Origin: an uncultured Clostridia bacterium
GTDB taxonomy: Bacteria > Bacillota > Clostridia > Monoglobales > Monoglobaceae
Assembly (NCBI GenBank): GCA_934463175.1
Contig: CAKSIW010000072.1
Location: forward strand, 1-12,386
Direction of reading: 5' to 3'
Length of the DNA stretch: 12,386 nt
In this document: positions 1 through 8,084 of the stretch, piece by piece
Layout: every line of letters starts with the position of its first letter
How positions within the stretch are numbered: position 1 is the first letter of the stretch
Notes under the pieces: model-generated
Told to the model about the DNA's origin: nothing
Database searches by the model: none
Seen by the model: only the letters and a program-made list of their open reading frames with translations
Made by a program: the position numbers and the translations under genes

Positions 1-1
1 G

Positions 2-1084
2 GCGAGCAACACCGTGACTGCCGAATATGTCTTTGCGGACGGAGAAGAGGTCAAGCTGCTGAAGGCGGACAATGACGGATTCAAAAACCGCCATGTTCTG
101 ACATTTGACAAAAATGGTTCTCAGATTCTGAGCTTTGCGGACAAAGCAGGAAACGTATTCAGTGACTATCCCGTCATATCTCAGATTGATGACAAAGCAC
201 CCGCAATCAAAATGACAATGGATTTTGTCGGGAACGGTGCCGAGCTTTCGGGAAATGACAGCTATATGGCAGGGAACTTCTACACAAGCAAAAATGTCCG
301 CATTCTTCTGAACATCACGGACGACACGGCGGACGGCATATCTGTGACTGCCGAAACGAAATCAAAAACAAAGCTCCCCGTGAATGCGGAAAACATCAGT
401 GCGGACGGCAAGACATACAGCTATAATCTTGTTGTCACCGAGAACGGCGCATACAGGATAACCGCAAAGGATAAATGGGGACATGAAAATTCGGTTGAAG
501 CAAACATATCCATCATCGACAAAACCGCGCCGTCAATAAGCTTCGGAAGCGGCACTGTGGTTTTCAGGGAAGGAACGCAGGCTGACGCCGCAAAAGCCGG
601 ACTTCTGGCTGACGTCAAAGCCATTGATTTGCAGTCGGGAGCAACTCTGCCTTTGGGTGATAAAGGTGATTTGCTGACAAACGTGACCGAGGGCGTGAGA
701 ATAAACGCAGACCTGAGCCGCATCAATCTCAGCGAGGAAGGCACGTATACGGCAAAAATAACCGCCGAGGACAGACTCGGAAATGTTTCCGAAAAGGAAC
801 GCACGGTTATTGTTCTGAAGGATATATACACCTTCTGCGTGAACGGCATATCTGTTTATGCAAATGATGTGTTCACCTCCGCAAAAGGCAGAATCCGCTT
901 GAACGGTTCAAGCGAAACCGCAAAATATTACTTCTCGAAAGGATATAAGACCGCGGCACAGATGAAATATTCAAAGTCTTTTGACGCAGTCGATGGCTTT
1001 GACGCATTGCAAAACGGCTACTACACAATTCTCGCACAGGAAAGCAGCAGAAAAATGTATTTGCTTTATGTGTATATATATTAA
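2..1084 (+). CDS. C-terminal part of a surface protein with Ig-like domains (5' end outside window)
   Basis: The reading frame is open to the left edge (codons from base 2 read A-S-N-T before the GTG at 14), so this is the 3' part of a longer gene. About 361 residues are visible. They are beta-rich and show repeated bacterial Ig-like signatures: ENGAYRITAKDKWGHENSVE, then IDKTAPSISF, then a domain ending EGTYTAKITAEDRLGNVSE. The 'DKTAP' junctions and 'AxDxxGNxS' strands are typical of Big_3/DUF5011-type modules of secreted Gram-positive proteins. The extreme C-terminus ends in YLLYVYIY and has no LPxTG motif or SLH domain, so anchoring, if any, lies upstream. The stop is about 20 nt before the next gene, which carries related Ig-like modules, so the two are probably co-transcribed. 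Ligand or role cannot be read from the sequence. Confidence 0.82.
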   Translation, partial: ASNTVTAEYVFADGEEVKLLKADNDGFKNRHVLTFDKNGSQILSFADKAGNVFSDYPVISQIDDKAPAIKMTMDFVGNGAELSGNDSYMAGNFYTSKNVRILLNITDDTADGISVTAETKSKTKLPVNAENISADGKTYSYNLVVTENGAYRITAKDKWGHENSVEANISIIDKTAPSISFGSGTVVFREGTQADAAKAGLLADVKAIDLQSGATLPLGDKGDLLTNVTEGVRINADLSRINLSEEGTYTAKITAEDRLGNVSEKERTVIVLKDIYTFCVNGISVYANDVFTSAKGRIRLNGSSETAKYYFSKGYKTAAQMKYSKSFDAVDGFDALQNGYYTILAQESSRKMYLLYVYIY

Positions 1085-1089
1085 AGAAC

Positions 1090-1096
1090 GGAGGTG
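1090..1096 (+). promoter_or_regulatory. Shine-Dalgarno GGAGGTG that fixes the SLH-protein start
   Basis: GGAGG at 1090-1094 overlaps the in-frame GTG at 1094, so that GTG cannot be the start. The ATG at 1106 lies 11 nt after the GGAGG core and begins a textbook signal peptide (MLKRF...). This removes four residues from the longest open frame. Confidence 0.8.
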
Positions 1097-1105
1097 CGGC
1101 ACAAT

Positions 1106-4100
1106 ATGTTAAAACGATTTATATCCATACTGCTGACCGTTTCCGTCATGCTCACGGTCATTCCGTCACAGCTTGCCTTCGCCGAATCGGAGGACGCGGA
1201 AACACTTGAAATTTCAAATCAGTATATTAAGGTCACTGTCAGCAAAGAAAACGGAGGCTATGTCATTTCAACTCTTGAAGGCGACCTGCTGAAAAAAAGC
1301 GATGACAATGTTCAGCTCACTCACAGGGGCGAGAGCTTTGACACCTCCTTCACGTCCTTCCGAATCAACTCTGATGAATATGTATTCGGAAATAAATACG
1401 GCATTTTTGAAGGAGCCTCCTCCTCCGTTGTCACGCAGATAGAGCCGAGCGGTGACTGCATAACAAGCACATGGAGCATTGGAGACTGCACGGTGGAGCA
1501 AAGGCTTTCACTTGTGAACAACAACGTCTCGGAGCAGCTCGGAACCGCAATGATTTCATATACCTTCAAAAACGGTTCATCAAGCACAAAAAGTGTTAAA
1601 AGCCGCGTGCTCATTGACACACAGCTTGGCAAAAACGATTACGGCTATTATGAAGTTCCGAAGCAAAACCTCGGTCAGGGATATGAATACTTTGAGTTTG
1701 AAAAGACGTGGGATTCCTCCGTCAACCCGACCGTGAGAATGCCGTCCGACTATTTTGTCCGTGACAATCCGTTTTCATCGGAAATTGTCGCCTTTGGCGT
1801 GAACAGTGTTTTCGCGGAGCAAAAGCCATATAAAATGACCTTTGCACACTGGTCAAACATTGCCGCCACAGTGTTTGACTACACCCCTGATGAGTCGCTG
1901 AATTTCACGAATAGGCTCAATGCCGGAAAAACGGCAGACAGTGCGGCGGCACTGTATTATGACCTTGGGAGCATTGCACCTGGGCAGGAAAAAACGTTCT
2001 CCACCTGCTACGGTGTGACAGCTAACCTCAAGAACAGGGAAAACAAAATCATCATCAACACAACCGCTCCTTCAAAGCTGGAGTTCACAGACAGCACAAG
2101 AACCGCATATAAAGGCTCTGGAGGCACTGACAATGTTGTCCGCATTAATGTGAACCTGACAAATCCGAAGCAGGCAGGCAAGAACCGCAAAAAGCTTGCC
2201 GTTGTTGCCTATGCCATAGGCTTTGACACACAGCGGCAGACAGACAGCGGAGCATGGGTGGAATATAACAACGCCGACCCGATCTGCTCGGAAATCATTG
2301 ACTTCAAGGCAGGCGAAAACCGTGTCACATATTTTGACTTTAAGTTTACGCCGAAGGAACGCGCACAGCTCGGCACATTTGTCATCAAGGTTTTTGACAT
2401 GGACGAAGAGATCAACGAGCTTCAGCATTACGCAGAGGATTTTTGCCTCGGTTCAGCCGAAAACCACATCATAATCCCCGGCAAGGATTCAACCCTGCCT
2501 GCAATCACGCTGACGGGGCTTGCGCCCGACATCATATATAACAATGATATACGTTATATAACAGTCAGCGGACGCGGCACGGAATTTTTCCGAAGCGACC
2601 TTCTGAACAGGATTGAGCTGCGCGGAGAAGACGGCACAAGCTATAACATACCGATTGAAAACCTCATTTTTGAGCAGGGCGGCAATTCATCAGGGGTCAG
2701 CATAATGCTTGATGAATATATGAAGCCCGGGAGATACAGTCTGCATTTTCTTTGGAAAAACGGCACAAATGAGCCTGCCATTGCAGGTCTTGACGATTTC
2801 ACCTCTGACGCCATGGTTGTTCAGGTGTCAAGCGACATAAAATATTCCAACTCATATTACGGTGTCATTACCGTTCAGAGAGGCGGAAACAACAAGTATA
2901 CCGTTGTTCCCTACAAAAACGAAAGTGAGTTTGAAAAAGCAGGACTTGACGAGGAAAAGCTGCTGCTCTCCTTCAGGGGTGACATCAGCCGCGACAAAAG
3001 CCGCAGCAAGTTCTACCGTCTGCTCGGAAAAGACAAGGACGTGAACATAAACCATATTCTTAATTATCACGGCGGCGACCTGACTCTTGAAGAAAAAGAT
3101 AACGGCTCCGTTGAGATTCTCATGGACGGAAAAATAACAACAATCGGCGCAAACACTACCGTGAGAAACGGCACTGCGGCATTCAGACTGGAATGCGGCA
3201 CGGAATATATCATTCCCGAATACAGCGAGGACGGCACTGTTGAAGAAAACGGCGAGCTTTCGGGCAATCAGGATTTCATTGAGCTTAAATGGGATAATGC
3301 CTTTGACACTCTGACCACGGTCGGCGGTTTTCTGATTGACATGAAATACGGTATTCTCGGCAAAATCAAAAACAGCGATAACACAAAGTCTGACATCATC
3401 TCCTTCGGAGGAAGCCTTGACCTCGGCTTCATGACCCCCGGCGGCGCGGCTGCCATGCGTCAGAACACTGCCGCGGGCGCACGCTGGACAACAGATTATG
3501 TTGAGACGCAGCATGACGACCTTGATGACGGCTATACCTTCGGTCTCACCTTTGATGAGGACGCAGGTGAATTCAGGTCACAGGTCACAGAAAAGGATAT
3601 TGCTCCGTCAAACAATGACGCAAGCCGGGTTGAAGCGGGTGCCTCAATCCATGACATACTCTACGGCGGCAAAAACCCGGGGTACATCGGAATCAACATG
3701 GAAGCAAACATTACGCTTCCTCAGCTTGTGAAATTCCTTCCGAATAAAATTGAAGGGAATTTGAGCGTCAACACAATAAACGGCTACAGAGTGGGCGTTG
3801 ACGCCGATGTCGAAACGGCAAACTTCTCCATGGGCTTGTCACTGGTTGTGAGATCCGCACCGTCGGGCGCACCCGTTCCCGATAAGCTGTACTTCACAAT
3901 CGGCGGCTTTGAACCCGGTGTTAACGTTGACGGTCTGGGCGTGCTGTGGGTGACAGGGGGCGGCGGCGGATTCGACAATCTGTATGACACAATCTACGGC
4001 AAGGACGGCGTTCCTCCTCTCACCCTCCTGCTTCATGCCGAATTTGATATAACCAAAATACTGACTGGCAATGCGGATTTGGAGCTTTCACTGCGTTCGC

Positions 4101-7100
4101 TCAAGGTATCCTTTGACGATTTGAGCCTGAAAATGCTGAAGGACGCTAAATTTATTGAGGGCGGTGAAGTTGCGGTCGGCTGGTATCCAAACTTCAACCT
4201 CAATCTGTCGGCTGGTGTGAACTTTATGCAGATTATGAACGGCAGCTTCACGATATGTGCTGCGGCAGGCAAGGGAACTGCCGATTTCGTTCAGTTTGTC
4301 CTGAACGTATCACTCGGTCTTCCGAAATATATCCCGATTGTCGGCGGTATGGAGCTTGCCTCGGCAGAGCTTGGAGGCGGCAGCCAAAAGGTTTGGGGGG
4401 CAGTTGAGCTTCTCAGTCTCATAAAGGTCGGCTTCACATATTATTGGGGCGGCAGCATTGAATTTACACACGGCAGCCCGAGCGGAAGTCAGAATTTTGC
4501 AGTCATGTCACAGGCGGACGACGCCGGCGTGAAGAGAACCAAAATGCTGTTTAACAACATGCTTGAACCGCTTCAGGTCGGAACAGACCCCAAAACGGGT
4601 GAAAAACAGTTTGCATCGGTCGGAGGAAACCTTTCGTATATCGCAGGCAGCACAGCCGTCGCAGACTTTGACGAAAGAGTGCGTAACTCAGGTCGTTTCG
4701 GTGTGAGCACCATGAGTCTGCAAAATGCGCGCACCGAAATATTCACAAACACCGAAAGAACCTCTCATCTTGTGAGCTTCGGCGATGTCTCCGACTATAT
4801 TCTTTCAATCAGCCGCGCCGACGGTTCTGAAATTTCGGAGTCAGACCTCCGCGGGCATTTATCCTTAAAACAGGGTGACTCCGCATATGAATTACGGTAT
4901 TACACCAACCCCGGACACGGTGCGGCAGATATTCGGAAAAAGGAAGCGCTGGAACGGGCAAACATAAACATTACGGGCAGCACCGCATACATTGTAATTC
5001 CCAAATCCGACACGGCAAGGGATATTCTGCTTGAGTTTTCGGACGGCAAAGCATATGACATAAGCGCAATCAGGGTGAATCCGCTCAGCACGCTGACATC
5101 ATGCGGCGCACAGATGAACGGAAACACTCTGACGGTTAATTGGGACGGCGAAAACATCAGCGACAGTGCAAAAATCATTGTTTCAGCCTCAGACGGTGAT
5201 TCCCGAAATGATATTGTTTTAAACGAAACCGAAATATCCGCAAAAGCGAAAAGTGCAGATATTCAAATATCGGATAAGATTCCGAGCGGCGAATATATCA
5301 TTAAGCTTACATTAAGCGATGAAAACGTGTGCTATGACAGCTACCATGCGAATAAGGTCACAATTACAAACCCGAAAGCACCCGGAGGCATTGAAGGTGT
5401 TACAATTGAGAATTGCGGAGATGACAAGCTGAAAATCAACGTTCTCACAGACGCGGAAAGCTTTGACGGATATCTTGTTGAAGTATATGAGGACGGAAGG
5501 CTTGCCGACACGGGGCTTTACTTTAAAAAAGGTGAGGAAATTATTGTCGGCGGACAATATGAAATTCCTGTTTTGGACGAGGACGGAAACCCGACGGGGC
5601 AAACCGTGAAAGCAGGCTACACTCCGGGGAAAGAATACAGCGCAAGGGTGAGGCTGTGCAACATTGCAGAGGACACGGACGGCAACGAGGTTTATCACTG
5701 CGGCGCCGCCAAAACCTCCTCGGGTCCGAATCCGATTCTGAAAGCGTCAACGCGTCCTTCTGTTGACATGGAATATGACAAGGCATCAAGCTCTGTTAAG
5801 ATCAGCTCCGATGTTCCGATAAGCGGCGAGCTGTATATTAATTCCGACACAAAAAACAGGGAATGGTATGAGTTCCCCGATGAATCAACATCGCTTTCAA
5901 GACAGATTAATCTTGCCGACGGTGATTACACTATTGAGTTTTATGCCAAGGACGGCGACGGCGACCATGCGATTGTTCAGAAAATAATCAGCGTTGACAC
6001 CACCGCCCCCGTAATTCTGCTTTCTTCGCCGACAAGCGGCGGCAGCTTTGGCGGAGACAGCATAACCGTAACGGCAGCAGCGGACAAAGATGCGGAATAT
6101 TCATTCGCAATTAACGGAAACGCCGTATTGCCTCTTGAAAATGATATTTTTACAGGTGAAATGCTGAGGTGCACTCTTCCACTCGGCGAATCAAAGAACC
6201 TTGCAAAGATTAGTCTGGAAATCATTGCAAAGGACAGCTCAGGCAACGAAACGTCAAAAAAGCTTTTGCTGACAAACAAGAGTCTTTCCGAGATAACCTC
6301 AGTGAGCGTTCTGAGTGACGGCAGAGAAATCACCTCCGGAAAGCTCACGCTTAATGCGGGCGAAAGCACGGAGCTTAAAGTTCTCGGCACAACAGAAAAC
6401 GGCGATAAAATTGACATCACAGACATGCCGGGCACGGCTCTTGAAATTGCAGGCGGCAGCGCAGCCGAGCTTGACGGAACAAAAATCACAGCCGTCTCTG
6501 ACGGTCAGACTCTCGTGCGTGCAGGCTTCTCTCTCGGCGGCAATGAAGCTCTTTATGACGGAATAATTGTCGAAGCCGCAGAAAAATCCCCCGAGCATGA
6601 TTCTTCGTCTTCCTCCTCCGGCGGTGCAGCACTCTGCACGGTTTTGTTTAACACAAACGGCGGAAGCACAGTTCCGAGCCAGAGAATTAAGTCGGGCGCA
6701 AAGGCTTCCGAACCCGAAAACCCCGTAAAAACCGGATATATTTTCGGCGGCTGGTATACCGACAAAAATCTGACAGAGCCATATAACTTCAGTACTGCGG
6801 TCACCAAAGGCTTCACTCTTTATGCAAAGTGGAATGAGGACGCGAACGGCGGAGTGATTCCCGATCATAAATTACCGTTTGCCGATGTTTCCGCAAGCGA
6901 CTGGTTCTTTGAATACGTTAAATATGTGTTTGAAAACAAGCTTATGAACGGTGTGTCCGATGACCTGTTTGCTCCGAACGCTTCTCTCACAAGGGCAATG
7001 CTTGTCACCATTCTCCACCGCAAAGCAGGAGAGCCTGACGCAGACGGCAGCACCACATTTGCCGATGTTGATATGAATGCATATTATGCAAGTGCGGTTA

Positions 7101-7426
7101 TCCGGGCACAGCAGAACGGAATTGTGAACGGTATTACGGAAAATGAATTTGCACCGAACCGAAGCATAACACGCGAACAAGCCGCGGCAATTATATACAG
7201 ATATGCAAAGCATTTCGGATATGACGTGCAAATCGGCGACAGCACAAGTCTCACTTCCTATGACGACTTCCATGAAATTTCGGATTATGCCGTCCCTGCC
7301 ATGCAATATGCGGTCGGGAGCGGACTTATGAAAGGCAAATCCGCCGAAACGCTGAATCCGCAGGACACTGCAACAAGAGCGGAAATTGCAGCCGTTTTGC
7401 AAAGGTTTGCCGAATTGACGGAATAA
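1106..7426 (+). CDS. Giant exported multi-domain surface protein with C-terminal SLH domains
   Basis: 2106 residues from ATG 1106. Residues 1-26 are a signal peptide (MLKR, hydrophobic core, AFA cleavage site). An N-terminal beta-sandwich-like region spans about 30-310, followed by another beta domain to about 450 and an IPT/TIG-like segment at about 460-580 (ITLTGLAPDIIY..., KPGRYSLHFLW). About 760-1125 is a Gly-rich, strongly beta-patterned segment I cannot assign. Fn3-like (about 1420-1545), Ig-like (about 1550-1720, containing VDTTAPVILL) and Big_2-like (about 1730-1825) modules follow. Then come a Ser-rich linker, a Listeria-Bacteroides repeat (about 1842-1912, GYIFGGWYTD), and three SLH domains starting near 1923, 1983 and 2053 (FADV...YYASAVIRAQQNGIVNG). 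SLH domains bind pyruvylated secondary cell-wall polymers, so the protein is non-covalently wall-anchored. No catalytic motif is recognised; adhesion or envelope structure is an inference. Confidence 0.93.
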   Translation: MLKRFISILLTVSVMLTVIPSQLAFAESEDAETLEISNQYIKVTVSKENGGYVISTLEGDLLKKSDDNVQLTHRGESFDTSFTSFRINSDEYVFGNKYGIFEGASSSVVTQIEPSGDCITSTWSIGDCTVEQRLSLVNNNVSEQLGTAMISYTFKNGSSSTKSVKSRVLIDTQLGKNDYGYYEVPKQNLGQGYEYFEFEKTWDSSVNPTVRMPSDYFVRDNPFSSEIVAFGVNSVFAEQKPYKMTFAHWSNIAATVFDYTPDESLNFTNRLNAGKTADSAAALYYDLGSIAPGQEKTFSTCYGVTANLKNRENKIIINTTAPSKLEFTDSTRTAYKGSGGTDNVVRINVNLTNPKQAGKNRKKLAVVAYAIGFDTQRQTDSGAWVEYNNADPICSEIIDFKAGENRVTYFDFKFTPKERAQLGTFVIKVFDMDEEINELQHYAEDFCLGSAENHIIIPGKDSTLPAITLTGLAPDIIYNNDIRYITVSGRGTEFFRSDLLNRIELRGEDGTSYNIPIENLIFEQGGNSSGVSIMLDEYMKPGRYSLHFLWKNGTNEPAIAGLDDFTSDAMVVQVSSDIKYSNSYYGVITVQRGGNNKYTVVPYKNESEFEKAGLDEEKLLLSFRGDISRDKSRSKFYRLLGKDKDVNINHILNYHGGDLTLEEKDNGSVEILMDGKITTIGANTTVRNGTAAFRLECGTEYIIPEYSEDGTVEENGELSGNQDFIELKWDNAFDTLTTVGGFLIDMKYGILGKIKNSDNTKSDIISFGGSLDLGFMTPGGAAAMRQNTAAGARWTTDYVETQHDDLDDGYTFGLTFDEDAGEFRSQVTEKDIAPSNNDASRVEAGASIHDILYGGKNPGYIGINMEANITLPQLVKFLPNKIEGNLSVNTINGYRVGVDADVETANFSMGLSLVVRSAPSGAPVPDKLYFTIGGFEPGVNVDGLGVLWVTGGGGGFDNLYDTIYGKDGVPPLTLLLHAEFDITKILTGNADLELSLRSLKVSFDDLSLKMLKDAKFIEGGEVAVGWYPNFNLNLSAGVNFMQIMNGSFTICAAAGKGTADFVQFVLNVSLGLPKYIPIVGGMELASAELGGGSQKVWGAVELLSLIKVGFTYYWGGSIEFTHGSPSGSQNFAVMSQADDAGVKRTKMLFNNMLEPLQVGTDPKTGEKQFASVGGNLSYIAGSTAVADFDERVRNSGRFGVSTMSLQNARTEIFTNTERTSHLVSFGDVSDYILSISRADGSEISESDLRGHLSLKQGDSAYELRYYTNPGHGAADIRKKEALERANINITGSTAYIVIPKSDTARDILLEFSDGKAYDISAIRVNPLSTLTSCGAQMNGNTLTVNWDGENISDSAKIIVSASDGDSRNDIVLNETEISAKAKSADIQISDKIPSGEYIIKLTLSDENVCYDSYHANKVTITNPKAPGGIEGVTIENCGDDKLKINVLTDAESFDGYLVEVYEDGRLADTGLYFKKGEEIIVGGQYEIPVLDEDGNPTGQTVKAGYTPGKEYSARVRLCNIAEDTDGNEVYHCGAAKTSSGPNPILKASTRPSVDMEYDKASSSVKISSDVPISGELYINSDTKNREWYEFPDESTSLSRQINLADGDYTIEFYAKDGDGDHAIVQKIISVDTTAPVILLSSPTSGGSFGGDSITVTAAADKDAEYSFAINGNAVLPLENDIFTGEMLRCTLPLGESKNLAKISLEIIAKDSSGNETSKKLLLTNKSLSEITSVSVLSDGREITSGKLTLNAGESTELKVLGTTENGDKIDITDMPGTALEIAGGSAAELDGTKITAVSDGQTLVRAGFSLGGNEALYDGIIVEAAEKSPEHDSSSSSSGGAALCTVLFNTNGGSTVPSQRIKSGAKASEPENPVKTGYIFGGWYTDKNLTEPYNFSTAVTKGFTLYAKWNEDANGGVIPDHKLPFADVSASDWFFEYVKYVFENKLMNGVSDDLFAPNASLTRAMLVTILHRKAGEPDADGSTTFADVDMNAYYASAVIRAQQNGIVNGITENEFAPNRSITREQAAAIIYRYAKHFGYDVQIGDSTSLTSYDDFHEISDYAVPAMQYAVGSGLMKGKSAETLNPQDTATRAEIAAVLQRFAELTE

Positions 7427-7453
7427 CCTCACGCTGTCTTTTAAATGAAAACA

Positions 7454-7496
7454 AAAAATCTGAGTCATTGCCAAAACGGCAATGGCTCAGATTTTT
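7454..7496 (+). terminator. Bidirectional rho-independent terminator after the SLH gene
   Basis: A 19-bp stem (7454-7472 with 7478-7496; one G-U pair) closes on the loop AAAAC. The 3' arm ends in five T, and the 5' arm begins with an A tract that acts as a T tract on the other strand. It lies 27 nt after the SLH gene stop. Confidence 0.9.
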
Positions 7497-7502
7497 CGGC
7501 AT

Positions 7503-7535
7503 AAAAACAGAGCAAGCGATATAAAGCTTGCTCTG
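7503..7535 (-). terminator. Terminator of the minus-strand tRNA remnant
   Basis: A perfect 10-bp stem (7508-7517 with 7526-7535; arm AGAGCAAGC) is followed on the minus strand by GTTTTTAT (plus-strand A run 7503-7507). It lies 3 nt after the CCA end of the tRNA fragment and is convergent with the SLH-gene terminator. Confidence 0.82.
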
Positions 7536-7538
7536 ACG

Positions 7539-7606
7539 TGGTGCGGATAAGAGGACTTGAACCTCCATGAAATTGCTTTCACATGGACCTGATGATAGCG
7601 TCTAAT
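7539..7606 (-). pseudogene. 3' part of a tRNA-Leu-like gene (non-functional), probable attachment-site remnant
   Basis: Read on the minus strand, this ends in a class II tRNA 3' half: a long variable arm (CCATG...CATGG), T arm GGAGG-TTCAAGT-CCTCT, acceptor strand TATCCGC, discriminator A and encoded CCA (7539-7541). The T arm and long variable arm fit tRNA-Leu best. Upstream, TATCATCAGGT could be an anticodon loop (CAG) with a trace of a D-arm (TAGACGC), but the 3' side of the anticodon stem and the 5' acceptor strand (expected GCGGATA) are missing; no TATCCGC occurs nearby on the plus strand. A 3' tRNA fragment with its own terminator and no 5' half is the typical leftover at one end of an element integrated in a tRNA gene. 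The confident part is 7539-7586. Confidence 0.7.
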
Positions 7607-7625
7607 CGGTGAAAAGTTAAAAACC

Positions 7626-7683
7626 GCATAAAATCAGGGATATCAGGCTAATACAAGCCTTGAAAATCTCTGATTTTTTATGC
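7626..7683 (+). other. 58-nt long imperfect hairpin
   Basis: GCATAAAATCAG (7626-7637) pairs with CTGAT..TTTATGC (7670-7683) with a 2-nt bulge. The pairing continues through GGAT/ATCT and then CAGGCT with AGCCTTG around a 6-nt loop. Nearly every base is paired. It stands directly upstream of the pseudoknot and terminator at 7688-7755 and may be the first element of a structured leader RNA. A miniature mobile-element end is the alternative. Confidence 0.6.
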
Positions 7684-7687
7684 AAAA

Positions 7688-7729
7688 TTCATTCTATGGA
7701 ACTGGTTGAATGAAATAAAACAAACCAGT
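7688..7729 (+). ncRNA. Potential H-type pseudoknot in a leader RNA
   Basis: Stem 1 is TTCATTC (7688-7694) with GAATGAA (7708-7714). Stem 2 is ACTGGTT (7701-7707) with AACCAGT (7723-7729). The 5' arm of stem 2 lies in the loop of stem 1 and directly abuts its 3' arm, giving two coaxial 7-bp stems, a 6-nt first loop (TATGGA) and an A-rich 8-nt third loop (AATAAAAC). This is classic H-type geometry. The last three bases of stem 2 are also the first three of the following terminator stem, so the two folds compete. Transcription and function are inferred. Confidence 0.5.
7706..7724 (+). repeat. 19-nt direct repeat, copy 1 (second copy at 10886-10904)
   Basis: TTGAATGAAATAAAACAAA occurs here, inside the putative pseudoknot, and again exactly at 10886-10904 within the first codons of the AbiEi-like gene. 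Flanks do not match. It is A/T-rich, so coincidence is possible. Confidence 0.6.
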
Positions 7730-7755
7730 CGTATCGAAATGATGCGGCTTTTTTT
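7727..7755 (+). terminator. Intrinsic terminator (possible attenuator) just before a ribosome-binding site
   Basis: AGTCGTATC (7727-7735) pairs with GATGCGGCT (7741-7749) as a 9-bp stem with two G-U pairs and loop GAAAT, followed by seven T (7749-7755). It ends 12 nt before the GGAGG of the small ORF at 7780 and overlaps the pseudoknot's 3' arm, the layout of a transcriptional attenuator. Confidence 0.75.
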
Positions 7756-7779
7756 ATTTACAGAAATGGAGGAATTATT

Positions 7780-7857
7780 ATGCCTAAATTAAATAGCAAT
7801 TTTACAAACATACTAAACAAACTTATCACAGATAAGAATATTTATAATAATACATAA
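7780..7857 (+). pseudogene. 25-codon ORF with ideal SD; probable N-terminal stub of a replication/HTH-type protein
   Basis: ATG 7780 is preceded by GGAGG (7768-7772) with a 7-nt spacer, the spacing of a well-translated gene. It encodes 25 residues, MPKLNSNFTNILNKLITDKN then IYNNT and TAA at 7855. The pattern 'NFTxIxNxLIxDKxI' resembles, from memory, the first residues of HTH_36-type/RepA-N-like replication proteins of Gram-positive plasmids and phages (S-NF-IPNELI-DK-LS), here with drifted residues and cut right after the match. The next about 100 nt hold no recognisable continuation. The structured leader upstream fits a copy-controlled rep gene. A genuine short peptide is the alternative. 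Family assignment is tentative. Confidence 0.4.
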
Positions 7858-7954
7858 AAGTTATTGGATATAAATAATATAGGCACAAAATGCCATGAAT
7901 ACCGGAATAGTATGTAAAAATCTGTTGATGAAAAAAACTCTCAATAACCTAAAA
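7858..7954 (+). other. A/T-rich gap between the 25-codon stub and the ATPase promoter
   Basis: No gene is seen. It holds a small hairpin GGCA-CAAAA-TGCC (7881-7893) and a distant 7-bp pair GTTATTG (7860-7866)/CAATAAC (7942-7948), which may be chance in A/T-rich DNA. Confidence 0.5.
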
Positions 7955-7990
7955 CACAGTACAACCGATTGGCATATAGGTTGTACTGTG
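7955..7990. promoter_or_regulatory. Perfect 12-bp inverted repeat over the ATPase promoter (putative operator)
   Basis: CACAGTACAACC (7955-7966) is exactly mirrored by GGTTGTACTGTG (7979-7990) with a 12-nt spacer. There is no T tract, so it is not a terminator. The spacer holds the -35 box and the right arm fills the -35/-10 spacer, so a dimeric regulator bound here would block the promoter. The two arms are centred 24 bp apart, about two helical turns. Confidence 0.75.
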
Positions 7991-7997
7991 ATATAAT
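7969..7997 (+). promoter_or_regulatory. Near-consensus extended -10 promoter of the ATPase gene
   Basis: The elements are TTGGCA (7969-7974), a 17-nt spacer, and TATAAT (7992-7997) with TG at 7989-7990 giving an extended -10. The predicted start is near 8004. The TTG that opens the long reading frame at 7969 is the -35 box itself and so cannot be a start codon. Confidence 0.85.
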
Positions 7998-8084
7998 AGG
8001 ATACAGAAAAGACGGATGGCTTGAAAAACTGCAAGAGCAGATAGAACTGCGGAGAAAATTACAGAAAGAGCTGAAGGCTCTTGA

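Noticed and set aside
2852..3514. Long minus-strand open frames inside the SLH gene, e.g. 220 codons
   Set aside because: These are antisense shadows of a biased coding strand, with no SD, promoter or recognisable domain.
7955..7990. The 12-bp inverted repeat as a terminator or IS end
   Set aside because: There is no T tract and no transposase nearby. Its overlap with a promoter fits an operator better.
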